This document shows, piece by piece, positions 8,255-16,552 of a stretch of 64,000 nt of DNA. Numbering within the stretch: the stretch's first letter is position 1; every line of letters begins with the position of its first letter. The position numbers and the translations under genes are program-made. The DNA comes from Flavobacterium sp. N2270. GTDB lineage: Bacteria > Bacteroidota > Bacteroidia > Flavobacteriales > Flavobacteriaceae. The notes below the pieces were generated by a model, which was not told the DNA's origin, searched no databases, and was given only the letters and a program-made list of their open reading frames with translations. Location: the NCBI RefSeq assembly GCF_025947225.1, contig NZ_CP110005.1, positions 806,001 to 870,000 on the forward strand, in the 5' to 3' direction.

Positions 8255-8797
8255 GTGATTATAGAGCAACTTATAAATGACTGTAAAAGAAGAAATACTA
8301 AAGCACAAGAGCAGGTTTATAAGACTCTAAGTCCTAAAATTTTTGCAGTTTGTCTTAAGTATTCGAGAAGTTATGCAGAAGCTCAAGATAATTTACAGGA
8401 AGGTTTTTTGTTGATTTTTGAAAAAATTGATAAATATGATTTTAAAGGTTCTTTTGAAGGTTGGTGTAAAAGAGTTGTAATAAATTATGTTTTACAACAA
8501 TATAGAAATCAAAATGTATTTGAAATAATTTCAGAAAACATTCCAGACGAAACAAGTTTGGAAATTGAAGATGATACTGTTTCGATAGAATTTTTAACCA
8601 AAATAATACAAGAATTACCAGACCGTTATAGGTTAGTTTTTAATTTATATGTAATGGATGGGTATTCACACAAAGAAATAGCACAAATGTTAGGAATAAG
8701 TGTTGGAACGTCTAAATCAAATTTAGCTAGAGCAAAAGGAATATTAAAAGAAAAGATAGAGTTGAATGAGCAATCTTCAATTCCCAAAGTAAAATGA
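8255..8797 (+). CDS. ECF-type RNA polymerase sigma factor
   Basis: 180-residue sigma-70 family factor with regions 2 and 4 only. Region 2 holds YDFKGSFEGWCKRVVINYVLQQYR-like sequence; region 4 holds LPDRYRLVFNLYVMDGYSHKEIA with the helix-turn-helix IAQMLGISVGTSKSNLARAK. The start is GTG at 8255; no ATG is available before region 2. The stop overlaps the next start by four bases (ATGA), so the downstream membrane protein is translationally coupled and is the natural candidate regulator. No classical anti-sigma (FecR-like) gene is adjacent. Confidence 0.92.
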   Translation: MIIEQLINDCKRRNTKAQEQVYKTLSPKIFAVCLKYSRSYAEAQDNLQEGFLLIFEKIDKYDFKGSFEGWCKRVVINYVLQQYRNQNVFEIISENIPDETSLEIEDDTVSIEFLTKIIQELPDRYRLVFNLYVMDGYSHKEIAQMLGISVGTSKSNLARAKGILKEKIELNEQSSIPKVK

Positions 8798-10605
8798 AAG
8801 AAAGTAAAAATTTAGAACGTCTTTTTCAAGAAAAATTTAAAGATTTTGAAGTCAACCCACCTTCAGATTCTTGGAATAATATTGCAGCACGTTTAAATAA
8901 AAAAGAAAAGAAAAAAAGAGTTATCCCATTTTGGTTTAAGACAAGCGGAATAGCTGCTTCTTTAGCAATTGTTTTTTTTGTTTTTATAAATAAAGGAAAC
9001 GACACAAGTTTAATAAATAATGATTCAGATAATATAAATGAAAATTCTATTTCAAACGTAGAAGCAAATACAAAAGGAAACGAATTCAACAATCAATTAA
9101 ATCCAACGTCAATTAAAAGCGAAGGTTTGTTAGATGAAAAAATGTTAAACAACAACAGCAATGTTGTCTTAGAGAACAAGAATTCTGTCAATAGTAAAGA
9201 ATTGGATAAAAACACATACAATACCATAAATAGCAATTCAAATAGAGGAGTCGTTTCAAACAAAAGTCAAAAAAAGAACAATAAACCTTCTATCAATAAA
9301 AGAGAAGTGTTTAGCAATCAAAGTCTAGTGACCAATAATAAAACACAAACGAAATCAAATAATAAACAATTATCTGTTAACGAAAACAATTCGAATTCTA
9401 TTAGTAAAAATCAAAGTTTAGCAACTAATAATAAATTGCAAAAAAAATCAAACCAAAAAGACAATAATCAATTATTTGTAAATAGTTTAAATTCTATTAG
9501 TGAAAACCAAAATTTAGTAACTAATGATAAAACACAAAATAAATCAAATATTGAGAGTAACGAACAATTGTTTGTAAAGCAAAATGCTAATTCTAAAGAG
9601 GATAGTCAGTTGGTTTTCAATAAGAAAGAGGGAGAAAACAACAGTTTAATTAATAAATCTAAACTTAAGTTATTAAATTCAAATAAAGGTATTAATAATG
9701 AAATGGTTGTTTCAGAAAACTCATCAAGTATAGAAAAAACAGATTCTCTATTAATAGAGAATGAAAATATAATTGCAAATGCAGTTGAAGATAGTATCCT
9801 TTTGGCTTCAGTTGAAACTGAAGAAAACCCATTGGAGAAATTGCTTAAAGAAAAGTTAGAAGGGGAAGATGCTGATGAAAAAGAAAAAGAGAAAAGAAAT
9901 AAATGGGCGGTTAGCACAAACGCTTCGCCTGTTTATTTTAATTCAACATCTAGTGGTTCGGCTATAGATGAGCAATTTAAGGACAATTCTAAATCATATG
10001 AAAATTCATTAAGTTTTGGTTTAGGTCTAGAATATGAAATGTCTAATAAGTTTAGTTTAAAATCAGGAGTAAATACATTAGCTTTTAATTATTCAACAAA
10101 CGATGTTTATTACACAACCACTTTACGCTCTGTAAATTATAATGTTAAGACAATAGAAAGAAATAGAAATGGTGAAAACATTATTTTAGCCAATAAACAA
10201 GCAATGAGTAATAGCAATGATGTTGAAAATTACGTTCAAAACAACACAGGTTCTTTAAGTCAAAATATTAGTTACATAGAAATTCCATTAGAGTTAAACT
10301 ATAAATTGTTAGATAAAAAATTTGGAATTAATTTAGTAGGAGGAATGAGTACTCTTTTTTTAAATTCTAATTCCGTATCATTGGTTTCAAATGGAACAGA
10401 AATGGAAATAGGTAAAGCAAATAATTTAAACAATATACATTTTAGTAGTAATGTCGGTTTGGGTTTTAAATATGCGTTTTGGAAATCTTTTCAAGCAAAT
10501 TTTCAACCAATGTTTAAATACCAAATCAATACTTTTAGTAATGATTCTGGAAATTTCAAGCCTTATTTTATAGGATTGTATTCTGGGATAAGTTTTAGTT
10601 TTTAA
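8794..10605 (+). CDS. Anti-sigma-like membrane protein with long disordered linker and C-terminal beta-barrel
   Basis: 603 residues. The cytosolic N-terminus (1-45) has a pattern seen beside Bacteroidota ECF sigma genes: FEVNPPSDSWNNI, then a Lys-rich stretch. One membrane segment follows at about 47-66. Residues about 67-369 are Asn/Ser/Lys-rich low-complexity sequence with three imperfect 32-residue repeats (173-204, 205-236, 237-268). Residues 370-603 alternate like an outer-membrane beta-barrel (porin-like, ending in aromatic GISFSF). The start overlaps the sigma stop by 4 nt. The topology suggests it crosses from cytoplasm through periplasm to outer membrane. Function inferred, no experimental family known to me. 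Confidence 0.75.
   Translation: MKESKNLERLFQEKFKDFEVNPPSDSWNNIAARLNKKEKKKRVIPFWFKTSGIAASLAIVFFVFINKGNDTSLINNDSDNINENSISNVEANTKGNEFNNQLNPTSIKSEGLLDEKMLNNNSNVVLENKNSVNSKELDKNTYNTINSNSNRGVVSNKSQKKNNKPSINKREVFSNQSLVTNNKTQTKSNNKQLSVNENNSNSISKNQSLATNNKLQKKSNQKDNNQLFVNSLNSISENQNLVTNDKTQNKSNIESNEQLFVKQNANSKEDSQLVFNKKEGENNSLINKSKLKLLNSNKGINNEMVVSENSSSIEKTDSLLIENENIIANAVEDSILLASVETEENPLEKLLKEKLEGEDADEKEKEKRNKWAVSTNASPVYFNSTSSGSAIDEQFKDNSKSYENSLSFGLGLEYEMSNKFSLKSGVNTLAFNYSTNDVYYTTTLRSVNYNVKTIERNRNGENIILANKQAMSNSNDVENYVQNNTGSLSQNISYIEIPLELNYKLLDKKFGINLVGGMSTLFLNSNSVSLVSNGTEMEIGKANNLNNIHFSSNVGLGFKYAFWKSFQANFQPMFKYQINTFSNDSGNFKPYFIGLYSGISFSF
9310..9597 (+). repeat. Three 32-residue tandem repeats in the periplasmic linker
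   Basis: In-frame repeats of 96 nt encode units built on N-Q-[SN]-L-[VA]-T-N-[ND]-K-x-Q, then K-S-N, then Q-L-[SF]-V, then N-S. They are at residues 173-204, 205-236 and 237-268 of the protein starting at 8794. Variation in copy number would change linker length. Confidence 0.7.
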
Positions 10606-10661
10606 GCTTTGTTGGTTAAGCTTAAGTTAAGTTTGTTTCAAATCCCATACTTTTGAAACTT

Positions 10662-10692
10662 AAAAAGTCTCGCAATTTGCGAGACTTTTTTT
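10662..10692. terminator. Bidirectional terminator
   Basis: AAAAAGTCTCGCAA and TTGCGAGACTTTTTTT form a near-perfect hairpin with A-run and T-run on either side, between the convergent beta-barrel gene and plsC. It can serve both strands. Confidence 0.9.
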
Positions 10693-10694
10693 AG

Positions 10695-11438
10695 TTAATT
10701 ATTAAAAGTATTTAGTTGTTCTAAAATAATAGTTCTTACTTCGTCTTTTACTTTTCCTTTGTCTTCAATAACAAGGTTTTGAGTTTCTATTGCTTTGTGA
10801 ACTTTTACGCGCATTTTTCCCGGGCTTCCACTTAAAAAAGTAAACGAAAAACGTTTTTTATTATCGGCAAATGTCATAGGTATAACAGCAATTTTGTGCT
10901 CAATAGCTAATCTAAATGCACCGTCTTTAAAAGTATCTAAAACTATACTTTCATCATCAGGAACTCCACCTTCAGGAAAAATACAAATACTTAATCCTTG
11001 ATGAAGTCTTTTTTGAGCCAATTCAAACACTTTAAACCTACTTTTACTACTACTTCTGTCAACCAATATACATACACGTTTATAGAAAAAACCAAAAACA
11101 GGAATTTTTACTAATTCTCTTTTTCCTACAAAAACAAAAGGATTATCTTTTACAACTGCCAACATCAGCATAATATCTGTCATTGAGGTATGATTGGCAA
11201 CAAGCATATAACTTTTTCCTTTTTCAAGCTGTTGTTCAAAATCAATTTTATAGTAAAAACCCATTCCAAATAAAATTAATTTTCCCCAAAAACGAGCAAC
11301 TTTATAAAACTGAGGATAGGTTTTGTCAGATAAAACCAAAACAAACAGAACTGGAAATAAAACAATAATAGGAGCCATTATCAACACATAAAACCAAATG
11401 CGCCAAAGAATCCAAAAGACTATTTTAAATAATTTCAT
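10695..11438 (-). CDS. plsC: 1-acyl-sn-glycerol-3-phosphate acyltransferase
   Basis: Membrane acyltransferase that makes phosphatidic acid from lysophosphatidate. 247 residues, with N-terminal hydrophobic segments (about 8-36), the catalytic NHTSMTD motif (H83-x4-D88), an RSSSKSR block and the substrate-binding FPEGG at 154-158. The stop codon is 3 nt from the shared terminator. It is transcribed alone, divergent from trpS. Paralogues with slightly different acyl specificity are common, so the exact substrate is not certain. Confidence 0.92.
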   Translation of the reverse strand: MKLFKIVFWILWRIWFYVLIMAPIIVLFPVLFVLVLSDKTYPQFYKVARFWGKLILFGMGFYYKIDFEQQLEKGKSYMLVANHTSMTDIMLMLAVVKDNPFVFVGKRELVKIPVFGFFYKRVCILVDRSSSKSRFKVFELAQKRLHQGLSICIFPEGGVPDDESIVLDTFKDGAFRLAIEHKIAVIPMTFADNKKRFSFTFLSGSPGKMRVKVHKAIETQNLVIEDKGKVKDEVRTIILEQLNTFNN

Positions 11439-11664
11439 TTACAATATTTTAAAACCCAACTTTCGGGCATTTTTTAAATTACATTCCTGCTGTTCGTTTT
11501 AGTTACTGAAACAAGTTCAGTAAGCTATCACTTCCATCAGGGTTAGAGCACAAACTAATTACCTTTTTTATATGAAGGTCAAAAATAGCAATATTCTTCA
11601 ACCTTTTAGCATTACTCTTTTACCATTTGGGTAAAAAACCTATTTTTGTACAAAATATATAAAA
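11439..11664. other. 226-bp intergenic region between plsC and trpS
   Basis: No ORF worth calling. It holds an inverted repeat, TTACTGAA (11503-11510) and TTCAGTAA (11516-11523) around ACAAG, and the trpS promoter at its right end. The stretch from about 11490 to 11560 has higher GC than the rest and looks like a dispersed-repeat remnant, but no second copy is in this window. Confidence 0.4.
11619..11648 (+). promoter_or_regulatory. Probable trpS promoter
   Basis: TATTTTTG at 11641-11648 is a perfect -7 box; the -33 position 19 nt upstream reads TTT rather than TTG. The start codon is 17 nt further on. Confidence 0.5.
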
Positions 11665-12633
11665 ATGGCAAAAATATTAACGGGAGTTCAAAGTACAGGA
11701 ACTCCACATTTAGGAAATTTATTAGGAGCAATTATTCCGGCAATTAAAATGGCAAATGACCCTAATAACGAACCGTTTTTGTTTATTGCTGACTTACATT
11801 CAATTACTCAAATTAAAGACGGAAAAACGCTTCGCGAAAACACTTACAGTACTGCTGCGGCTTGGTTAGCTTGTGGTTTAGATGTGAATAAAGTGGTTTT
11901 TTATCGTCAATCAGATGTTCCGCAAACTACCGAATTATCTTGGTATTTAAGTTGTTTCTTTCCGTTTCAACGTTTAACATTAGCACATTCGTTTAAAGAT
12001 AAAGCAGATAGATTAGATGATGTTAATGCAGGTTTGTTTACTTATCCAATGCTTATGGCGGCCGATATTTTATTATACGATGCAGAATTAGTACCAGTTG
12101 GAAAAGATCAATTACAGCATTTAGAAATTACCCGCGATGTGGCTTCTCGTTTCAATCATCAAATGGGAGAAACATTTGTTTTGCCTGAAGCTAAAATTGA
12201 CGAAGGAACTATGATTATTCCAGGAACAAATGGTGGAAAAATGAGTAAATCGGCAAATAATTTTATCAATATATTTTTAGATGATAAAGCTTTGCGAAAA
12301 CAAATAATGTCTATTGAAACAGATAGTACACCACTTGAAGAACCAAAAAACCCAGATACTTGTAATTGTTTTACTTTATATAAACTATTAGCTTCTCCAG
12401 TTCAAATAGAAAAAATGCGCGCTAATTATGAAGGTGGAAACTACGGATACGGACATGCAAAACAAGAATTATTTGAACTTATCGTTGAAAAGTTCGCTAC
12501 CGAAAGAGAAAAATACAATTACTACATTAACAATTTAGAAGAAGTAGACGCTTTGTTGTTAAAAGGAGCTGAAAAAGCAAGTAAAGTGGCCAATGGCGTT
12601 TTACAACGTGTTCGAACGAAACTAGGTTATTAG
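11665..12633 (+). CDS. trpS: Tryptophan--tRNA ligase
   Basis: Class I aminoacyl-tRNA synthetase that charges tRNA-Trp. 322 residues, normal for bacterial TrpS. The HIGH-type signature is TGTPHLGN (about 11-18) and the KMSKS loop is intact at 192-196. The tryptophan-pocket and ATP-contacting blocks (DLHSITQ, VPVGKDQLQHLEITRD) are all present. Single gene with its own promoter and a strong hairpin terminator after the stop codon; convergent with the HExxH protein. Confidence 0.98.
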   Translation: MAKILTGVQSTGTPHLGNLLGAIIPAIKMANDPNNEPFLFIADLHSITQIKDGKTLRENTYSTAAAWLACGLDVNKVVFYRQSDVPQTTELSWYLSCFFPFQRLTLAHSFKDKADRLDDVNAGLFTYPMLMAADILLYDAELVPVGKDQLQHLEITRDVASRFNHQMGETFVLPEAKIDEGTMIIPGTNGGKMSKSANNFINIFLDDKALRKQIMSIETDSTPLEEPKNPDTCNCFTLYKLLASPVQIEKMRANYEGGNYGYGHAKQELFELIVEKFATEREKYNYYINNLEEVDALLLKGAEKASKVANGVLQRVRTKLGY

Positions 12634-12651
12634 TATTCAAAATATAAAAGC

Positions 12652-12681
12652 AAAAAAGTCCTGCATTGCAGGACTTTTTTT
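12652..12681. terminator. Bidirectional terminator
   Basis: AAAAAAGTCCTGCA and TGCAGGACTTTTTTT form a tight GC-containing hairpin flanked by A and T runs, between convergent trpS and the HExxH protein; it overlaps the stop codon of the latter. Confidence 0.9.
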
Positions 12682-13201
12682 ATTGTGAAGAAACTAATTG
12701 CTCAACTTCATTTTTCTGTTCTCTATATTTTAATTGTAATTCTGAATTTTCCCCCATTCGGTTATAATATTCTAATGCTTTGTTGGCAAATGCTTTTTTA
12801 TGAAAATCAGTTAATTCAGGAATTAAAGGAAATTCTTTGTGAAATAAATTTTCATAATAAGCCTGCCATTCGCGTTCGTTTTTATCTTCAACAATACTTA
12901 TCTTATATTTTTGTTTTACATGCAACATTTCATGTGCCAATAAGTTTAGATTTAAAACCAATGGAAATTCAAAAGTGTTTTCGGGAATTCTAATAATTTG
13001 AGGTTTTCCAAAAACACCTTCGGTTGTAAACAATATAAAACTGGGTTCGGCTTTTTCTCTCAATTCAAAACCTTTAAAATTAGGATGTTCTAATTCGTAG
13101 TTTTTAATTAAAAATTCAGCCGCTTCAATAGTCATTTCTAAATCATGAAACTTTTTTATAGTAAACTCAATTTCTTCAAATGGCATCATATTCAAGTACA
13201 A
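12680..13201 (-). CDS. Putative zinc metalloprotease-like protein (HExxH)
   Basis: 173 residues counted from 13201; starts at Met5 or Met6 (13189 or 13186) are equally possible. The motif H90-E-M-L-H94 followed by Glu residues in NEREWQAYYE (about 109-115) resembles the HExxH...E zinc site of gluzincin-like or SprT-like peptidases. There is no signal peptide or membrane segment, so it is probably cytosolic. I do not recognise a named family, and activity is inferred from the motif alone. Isolated gene between a terminator and the S9 peptidase. Confidence 0.65.
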   Translation of the reverse strand: MYLNMMPFEEIEFTIKKFHDLEMTIEAAEFLIKNYELEHPNFKGFELREKAEPSFILFTTEGVFGKPQIIRIPENTFEFPLVLNLNLLAHEMLHVKQKYKISIVEDKNEREWQAYYENLFHKEFPLIPELTDFHKKAFANKALEYYNRMGENSELQLKYREQKNEVEQLVSSQ

Positions 13202-13262
13202 ATTTAAATTTCAAAAATCAACAACAAGTTTGAAACTTGAAATTGTTATTGATTTTGTGTTT

Positions 13263-15158
13263 TTAAAGCGTTTCTTTCAACCATTTAAAAAATTCGCGTT
13301 GCCAAACCAACCCATTTTGTGGTTTTAAAACCCAATGATTTTCTTCAGGGAATAGCATAAATCGGCTCTTAATTCCTTTTAATTGTGCTGCTTGAAATGC
13401 TTCTTGACTTTGTCCAATAGGAACTCTATAGTCCTTCGCTCCTTGGATAATGAATATAGGCGTATTCCAGTTGTTTACTAAATTAATTGGGTTGAATTCG
13501 TTAACTGCTTTTTGTGCAGAAACATTTTCTTTTTCCCAATAAGCGCCACCCATATCCCAATTGGTAAAGAATACTTCTTCTGTAGTTCCATACATACTTT
13601 GTGTGTTGAAAATTCCAGCGTGAGCAATAAATGTTTTAAATCTGTTTTTGTGAATTCCAGCTAAATAAAACACCGAATATCCGCCATAACTTGCGCCAAC
13701 CGCACCCAATCGTTCATTATCAACATAAGATTCTTTTGCAACATCATCAATAGCGCTTAAATAATCGTCCATTGCTTGTCCGCCCCAATCTTTACTAATT
13801 TGTTCGTTCCATTCTACACCATGACCCGGCATTCCACGTCTATTTGGAGCCACAATAATATAACCTTGTGAAGCCATTACTTGAAAATTCCATCTAAATG
13901 AATAAAACTGAGATAATGCGCCTTGCGGTCCACCTTGACAATATAAAAGTGTTGGATATTTCTTTTTTGCATCAAAATTTGGAGGTAAAATAACCCAAAC
14001 CAACATCTCTTTCCCATCGGTAGTTTTTACCATTCGTTTTTCAACCTTTGGTAAAGCTAATTTTGAATATACTTCTGTATTTATATTGGTAATTTGTTTC
14101 CAAGAATTTTTCTTTAAATCAAAACTGAATATTTCATTGGCATGATTCATATCGCTTTGGGTAACCAAAACAGTGTTTTCATGAAGACCTATAATTTGGT
14201 TCACATCAAATTGACCTTCTGTAATTTGACGAACTCGAACTGCAATTTTTGTTAATCCTGGAAAGTTGACTTCAAACAATTGCTTTGTTCCATCAACTGG
14301 CGCTAAGAAATACACTTTTTTGCCGTCTTTACTCCAAGTAAAACTATCTACAGTACCATCCCAATTTGATGTTAAGTTTATGTCTAATCCTTTGTGACGA
14401 ACAATGATGTCGTTTTTATCGGCTTCAAAACCATCGCGTTTCATTTGCAACCAAGATAAATCTCCGTTAGGTGAAAACTGTGGAGCAACATCATAACCTA
14501 AATTCTGTTCAGTTAAGTTTTTAGTTGTTTTTGAAGTTAAATCGTATTCATACAAATTGGTATTTGTTGAAGTAGCATAAGCCGTTCCTATTTTCTTTTT
14601 AGATACGTAAATTACTTTAGAACCATCAGGCGACCAAATATAATCTTCATCTCCACCAAAAGGTTTTTGAGGTGCGTCATATGGTTCGTCTTTCATGATG
14701 TCTATTTCTTCTCCATTTGAATTGGTTAAAATTACATGATTATGATTTCCGTGATTAAAAGTATCCCAATGACGATAGTCAAGTGCATCATAAATTTTAA
14801 CATCACTTTTTTCTAACTCTGGATAAAAATCCTTTCCATCAACTTTATTTATTTTCACTTCTTTATCTGAAAGTGTCCATTTTCCATCTGCGGAAATGTT
14901 TTTATCGTTAATTAGACTTTTATATTCTTTAAGTTCTATGGCTTTTCCGCCAGAAACAGGAATGCTATAGTATTTGGAATTGGATTTATTTTCTTCAACC
15001 GAAGGGGTACTTACTTTATAAATGATGTTTTTCCCATCTTTAGAAATTCCAAGAGGAGAAACTTTACCTAATTTCCATAATAATTCAGGAGTCATTATAT
15101 CTTGTGCGGTCATTGTTAAACTAGTTATACTTAAAATTAAAATTAAATACTTTTTCAT
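13263..15158 (-). CDS. Secreted S9 family prolyl oligopeptidase/dipeptidyl peptidase
   Basis: 631-residue serine peptidase. I place the start at 15158 because it begins a signal peptide (MKKYLILILSITSLTMTAQ); the open frame extends upstream to 15260 but that part lacks family character and overlaps the divergent symporter. The N-terminal half carries beta-propeller WD40/PD40-like blades (SPDGSKVIYVS, SPNGDLSWLQ, SKDGKKVYFL). The C-terminal alpha/beta hydrolase domain has GASYGGYS (Ser490), GAKDYRVP (Asp) and ENHWV (His). It probably degrades peptides in the periplasm. It is divergent from the symporter pair, which may import amino acids. Confidence 0.9.
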   Translation of the reverse strand: MKKYLILILSITSLTMTAQDIMTPELLWKLGKVSPLGISKDGKNIIYKVSTPSVEENKSNSKYYSIPVSGGKAIELKEYKSLINDKNISADGKWTLSDKEVKINKVDGKDFYPELEKSDVKIYDALDYRHWDTFNHGNHNHVILTNSNGEEIDIMKDEPYDAPQKPFGGDEDYIWSPDGSKVIYVSKKKIGTAYATSTNTNLYEYDLTSKTTKNLTEQNLGYDVAPQFSPNGDLSWLQMKRDGFEADKNDIIVRHKGLDINLTSNWDGTVDSFTWSKDGKKVYFLAPVDGTKQLFEVNFPGLTKIAVRVRQITEGQFDVNQIIGLHENTVLVTQSDMNHANEIFSFDLKKNSWKQITNINTEVYSKLALPKVEKRMVKTTDGKEMLVWVILPPNFDAKKKYPTLLYCQGGPQGALSQFYSFRWNFQVMASQGYIIVAPNRRGMPGHGVEWNEQISKDWGGQAMDDYLSAIDDVAKESYVDNERLGAVGASYGGYSVFYLAGIHKNRFKTFIAHAGIFNTQSMYGTTEEVFFTNWDMGGAYWEKENVSAQKAVNEFNPINLVNNWNTPIFIIQGAKDYRVPIGQSQEAFQAAQLKGIKSRFMLFPEENHWVLKPQNGLVWQREFFKWLKETL

Positions 15159-15244
15159 TCTTATAAATTTAATATCTAGGCTAAAATTACTGATTTTTTG
15201 AAAAATATCCCTATTTTCACGTTTTAAAATAGAAAGTATACAAT

Positions 15245-16507
15245 ATGAAGAAACTGGCACTGCATTGGCAAATATTACTAGGAATGTTATTAGGGGTATT
15301 ATTTGCTTTTATTTTAATACAATTTGATTGGGGAAAACAAGTAATTGTTGACTGGGTAAAACCTTTTGGTAACATATTTATCAATTTATTAAAACTTATT
15401 GCAGTTCCGTTAATTTTAGCTTCTTTAATTAAGGGTGTTTCTGATTTAAAAGATATTTCAAAACTTTCTCAAATGGGTGGAAGAACCATTGGGTTATATA
15501 TTCTTACAACAGTTTTTGCGGTTTCTATAGGTTTGGTTGTAGTAAATGTTATTAAACCGGGAAGTTTTATTTCTGAAGAAACAAGAACAGAATTGGTAGG
15601 TAGTTATTCTAACGATGCCAATTCAAAAATCGCCGCTGCGGAAAACCAAAAAGAAGCAGGACCGCTTCAAGCATTAGAAGATATTGTTCCAAGTAATATT
15701 GTCGGTGCAGCGGCAGATAATGGAAATATGCTTCAAGTAATTTTCTTTGCAGTTTTCTTTGGAATTGCATTAATACTAATTCCTGCAGAACAAGCCATGC
15801 CTGTAAAAGCATTTTTTGATGGATTCAATGAAGCAATTCTAAAAATGATTGATATTATAATGCTTGCAGCGCCTTTTGGGGTTTTCGCATTATTAGCATC
15901 TTTAGTAGCAGAATCTCCAAGTCTAGATTTATTTAAAGCACTTGGAATGTATGGTTTAACCGTTGTTTTAGGTTTAGCTATTATGATAGGAATTTATCTC
16001 CTAATTGTAAAAGTGCTTACTAATAGAAGCCCAAAATTTTTCCTTAACGGAATTGCTCCTGCCCAATTATTAGCATTTTCTACAAGTTCTAGTGCGGCTA
16101 CTTTACCAGTCACAATGGAAAGAGTGGTTGATAATTTAGGAGTTGATGATGAGGTAGCGAGTTTTGTACTGCCAATAGGAGCCACAATTAATATGGACGG
16201 TACAAGTTTGTATCAAGCCGTTGCGGCGGTTTTTATTGCACAAGCATTTGGTATGGATTTAAGTTTTGGAGTTCAGTTAGGAATTATAGCAACAGCAACA
16301 TTAGCATCAATTGGAAGTGCTGCAGTACCTGGAGCAGGAATGGTTATGTTGGTAATTGTATTGGCGCAAGCTGGAATTCCTGAAGCCGGATTGGCGCTTA
16401 TTTTTGCAATAGATAGGCCATTAGATATGTGTAGAACAATGGTTAATGTAACTGGTGATGCAGCTGTATCGATGGTTGTTGCAAAATCCGTTGATAAACT
16501 AGAATAA
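15245..16507 (+). CDS. Dicarboxylate/amino acid:cation symporter (first of tandem pair)
   Basis: DAACS-family (GltP/DctA-like) sodium- or proton-coupled transporter in the inner membrane. 420 residues, about eight transmembrane helices plus two re-entrant loops. The serine-rich loop STSSSAATLPVT and the NMDGT motif (in INMDGTSLY) are both intact, which fits acidic amino acid or C4-dicarboxylate transport. A hydrophilic insert at about 105-140 separates the early helices. A close-by paralogue follows after 45 nt. Exact substrate cannot be told. Confidence 0.92.
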   Translation: MKKLALHWQILLGMLLGVLFAFILIQFDWGKQVIVDWVKPFGNIFINLLKLIAVPLILASLIKGVSDLKDISKLSQMGGRTIGLYILTTVFAVSIGLVVVNVIKPGSFISEETRTELVGSYSNDANSKIAAAENQKEAGPLQALEDIVPSNIVGAAADNGNMLQVIFFAVFFGIALILIPAEQAMPVKAFFDGFNEAILKMIDIIMLAAPFGVFALLASLVAESPSLDLFKALGMYGLTVVLGLAIMIGIYLLIVKVLTNRSPKFFLNGIAPAQLLAFSTSSSAATLPVTMERVVDNLGVDDEVASFVLPIGATINMDGTSLYQAVAAVFIAQAFGMDLSFGVQLGIIATATLASIGSAAVPGAGMVMLVIVLAQAGIPEAGLALIFAIDRPLDMCRTMVNVTGDAAVSMVVAKSVDKLE

Positions 16508-16552
16508 CTAATTCCTTTTTTACATACATTTACTGAATAATTTAAAAAATCA

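Noticed and set aside
9606..9917. 103-codon open frame on the minus strand
   Set aside because: It lies wholly inside the low-complexity linker of the beta-barrel protein; the Ser/Phe-rich product is what antisense of Asn/Glu/Lys-rich coding DNA gives.
11503..11523. TTACTGAA/TTCAGTAA inverted repeat as a transposon end
   Set aside because: No partner repeat or coding sequence accompanies it; at most a dispersed-repeat remnant.
15159..15260. Upstream extension of the S9 peptidase
   Set aside because: It precedes a clear signal peptide at 15158 and overlaps the start of the divergent symporter.
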